From contig JAGROF010000116.1 in NCBI GenBank assembly GCA_020440405.1, positions 1 to 7,131 on the forward strand: a stretch of 7,131 nucleotides of DNA, read 5' to 3'. Under the pieces are notes generated by a model. That model saw only the letters and a list, made by a program, of their open reading frames with translations, was not told the DNA's origin and ran no database searches. The position numbers and the translations under genes were made by a program. This document shows positions 6,243 to 7,131 of this stretch, piece by piece. How positions within the stretch are numbered: position 1 is the stretch's first letter; the number at the start of each line of letters is the position of its first letter. Source of the stretch: Chlamydiia bacterium (GTDB lineage Bacteria; Chlamydiota; Chlamydiia; Chlamydiales; Simkaniaceae).

Positions 6243-6782
6243 TTATTTTTGACAACGGGTCTCTGCAATTTTAAGATAGGAATAGAGGGCCAAGTCATAC
6301 TCCTGATCTGCAAGAGACTCAATCATAATCTTATGGTAATTGAGATTTTTTCCCTGAGGAACACGGGATCCTAATTGCGCTTCCATCTGAGAGAGTTCCT
6401 TCTCTAAATCTTTTTTATGAAGGACAAAAGCGGTATCATAGCGGTAGTGATCATTGTCGACAGAGCACTTAACAAGACGTCCTAAAGAAGAAACCGCTTC
6501 TCCAATCGCCTCTTTAGATTCATTCCCCACCTGGAACGACGCGATAAAGCGCTGCGCTAAATCCGCAATTTCTGGATTCGGATCCTTCTCGTACTGATGA
6601 AGACGCGTGATAAACATGCGATAAGCCCCTGCAAGTTTTTCCTGATCAACAATGCGAGACTCTTCACTTAAGATTTCGAAGATATTGCTTGTGAACGAGC
6701 AGAGTTCTTGTCCTCGATCTTCCTGTTCACTTGCAAATGCCAAAGCACTAAAGGCTAAAAATGTTGCTACCCATTTCTTCAT
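6243..6782 (-). CDS. Exported protein of unknown function, helical, 179 aa
   Basis: I do not recognise a family. Residues 1-17 (MKKWVATFLAFSALAFA) form a clear Sec signal peptide with an AFA cleavage site before S18. The mature part of about 162 residues is charged and looks mostly alpha-helical, with a likely amphipathic or coiled segment at 120-140 (HKKDLEKELSQMEAQ) and no membrane segment. It has three cysteines (28, 106, 177), so one could be unpaired or link two chains if the protein is periplasmic. The start at 6782 is set by three points: the signal peptide begins there, a Shine-Dalgarno-like AAGG lies 9 nt upstream, and a strong promoter lies just upstream at 6807-6835. A longer in-frame ATG at 6884 would lie upstream of that promoter. 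It is the first gene of a probable operon with the signal-peptide-bearing cytidylyltransferase. Confidence 0.8.
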   Translation of the reverse strand: MKKWVATFLAFSALAFASEQEDRGQELCSFTSNIFEILSEESRIVDQEKLAGAYRMFITRLHQYEKDPNPEIADLAQRFIASFQVGNESKEAIGEAVSSLGRLVKCSVDNDHYRYDTAFVLHKKDLEKELSQMEAQLGSRVPQGKNLNYHKIMIESLADQEYDLALYSYLKIAETRCQK

Positions 6783-6806
6783 ACATACCAACCTTATTTC
6801 TCCCCA

Positions 6807-6835
6807 ATTATACCGAAGTGGGATTAGCGGTGCAA
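6807..6835 (-). promoter_or_regulatory. Near-consensus sigma70-type promoter of the exported-protein/cytidylyltransferase operon
   Basis: On the minus strand TTGCAC (6835-6830) and a perfect TATAAT (6812-6807) are separated by 17 bp. Initiation would fall near 6800, giving a leader of about 18 nt that still includes the AAGG ribosome site before ATG 6782. This is the best promoter in the window. Confidence 0.75.
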
Positions 6836-6853
6836 GCAGGATTAAAAATTTTG

Positions 6854-6870
6854 ATTGATACTTAATCAAT
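6854..6870. repeat. Inverted repeat ATTGAT-N5-ATCAAT in a divergent promoter spacer, possible operator
   Basis: The arms ATTGAT (6854-6859) and ATCAAT (6865-6870) are perfect and separated by ACTTA. A third copy, ATTGAT, occurs at 6894-6899 in the same orientation as the first, 40 bp downstream. The site lies upstream of the -35 of the minus-strand promoter and within the probable promoter area of the plus-strand gene at 6926, so a shared regulator could bind. The local sequence is AT-rich, so chance is a fair alternative. Confidence 0.35.
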
Positions 6871-6912
6871 TCTTTACATATCATCTTTTCAAAATTGATG
6901 CAAACACTCTCT

Positions 6913-6921
6913 AAGGAGGAG
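6913..6921 (+). promoter_or_regulatory. Very strong Shine-Dalgarno of the right-edge gene
   Basis: AAGGAGGAG contains the full AAGGAGG complement to the 16S rRNA 3' end, with 6 nt between it and ATG 6926. It fixes the start codon of the truncated gene and suggests efficient translation. No other gene in the window has one as good. Confidence 0.85.
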
Positions 6922-6925
6922 AATT

Positions 6926-7131
6926 ATGGAAACTGTACACGCAACAACTAGACCCGCATTTGATGTGGTCTCCTATACAACCCTACACCCCAAAATTTGG
7001 CTTGACCAAGTGGATACCCATGTCAATCACAACATGTTAACTGTTGACCAATGGAAAGGACTGCGCGATGCACTATCTGACCTATTGGTTTCGTATGATC
7101 ACACAAACCATGCTCTCTTTGAAACATTTAG
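6926..7131 (+). CDS. Unrecognised protein, first 68 codons, 3' end outside window
   Basis: The frame is open from ATG 6926 to the edge, and I do not recognise its family. The visible part has no signal peptide or membrane segment. It contains six histidines in 68 residues (5, 21, 32, 35, 59, 62), including THVNHNM at 31-37 and DHTNH at 58-62, plus a helix-like segment TVDQWKGLRDALSDLLVSYD (39-58). Histidine clusters could bind metal, but too little of the protein is visible to say. Support for it as a real gene comes from the exceptionally strong ribosome site and its position in a 143-bp divergent spacer. Its promoter is less clear: TTGATT at 6851-6856 with TACATA at 6875-6880 (18-bp spacing) is one weak option, and its -35 would overlap the inverted repeat at 6854-6870. 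Confidence 0.75.
   Translation, partial: METVHATTRPAFDVVSYTTLHPKIWLDQVDTHVNHNMLTVDQWKGLRDALSDLLVSYDHTNHALFETF

Noticed and set aside
6783..6884. Upstream in-frame ATG (6884) for the exported protein
   Set aside because: It would place the signal peptide internally and lies upstream of the clear TTGCAC-17-TATAAT promoter, so the transcript would not contain it.

Overview
The window looks like part of the chromosome of a Gram-negative bacterium of moderate-to-low GC content with closely packed genes. It encodes a two-partner secretion outer-membrane transporter with its secreted beta-helical partner, plus several proteins with Sec-type signal peptides. The style of the exoprotein, with a TPS domain, a GGRIIVWSD segment, a TLLLDAGPITI segment and scattered cysteines, resembles large exoproteins I associate with environmental (amoeba-associated) Chlamydiae. 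That placement is an inference and not proven here; other Gram-negative host-associated lineages remain possible.

Left part, minus strand (3880 down to 1): a tpsB-tpsA pair. TpsB (565 aa) is a complete FhaC/ShlB-type transporter with a signal peptide, two POTRA-like domains and a barrel carrying the VRGY motif. Two bases after its stop, a GTG codon with a good Shine-Dalgarno opens a reading frame that stays open for all 726 codons to the window edge. This is the N-terminal part of TpsA: signal peptide, TPS domain with the NPQGI motif, then a beta-helix that passes into at least seven full imperfect repeats of about 29-38 residues.

Middle, plus strand (3970-5786): an 89-bp divergent spacer containing a 16-bp AT palindrome and a fair sigma70-type promoter. 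It leads into a 414-aa protein with two HIT-like modules; only the C-terminal one keeps an active-site triad, written HSHEQ as in the GalT/Ap4A-phosphorylase branch. A RimJ/RimL-type GNAT acetyltransferase follows after 23 bp, probably in the same operon.

Right part, minus strand (6782 down to 5755): a small exported helical protein of unknown function is driven by a near-consensus promoter (TTGCAC-17-TATAAT). It is followed after 23 bp by a cytidylyltransferase-family enzyme that unexpectedly carries a signal-peptide-like N-terminus. This operon converges on the GNAT gene, and the two coding regions overlap by 32 bp.

Right edge, plus strand: the first 68 codons of an unrecognised, histidine-rich protein with a very strong Shine-Dalgarno sequence. 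It is transcribed divergently from the exported-protein operon across a spacer containing repeated ATTGAT/ATCAAT boxes. I found no RNA genes, CRISPR array, insertion sequence or attachment site. No stretch longer than 300 bp lacks a gene.
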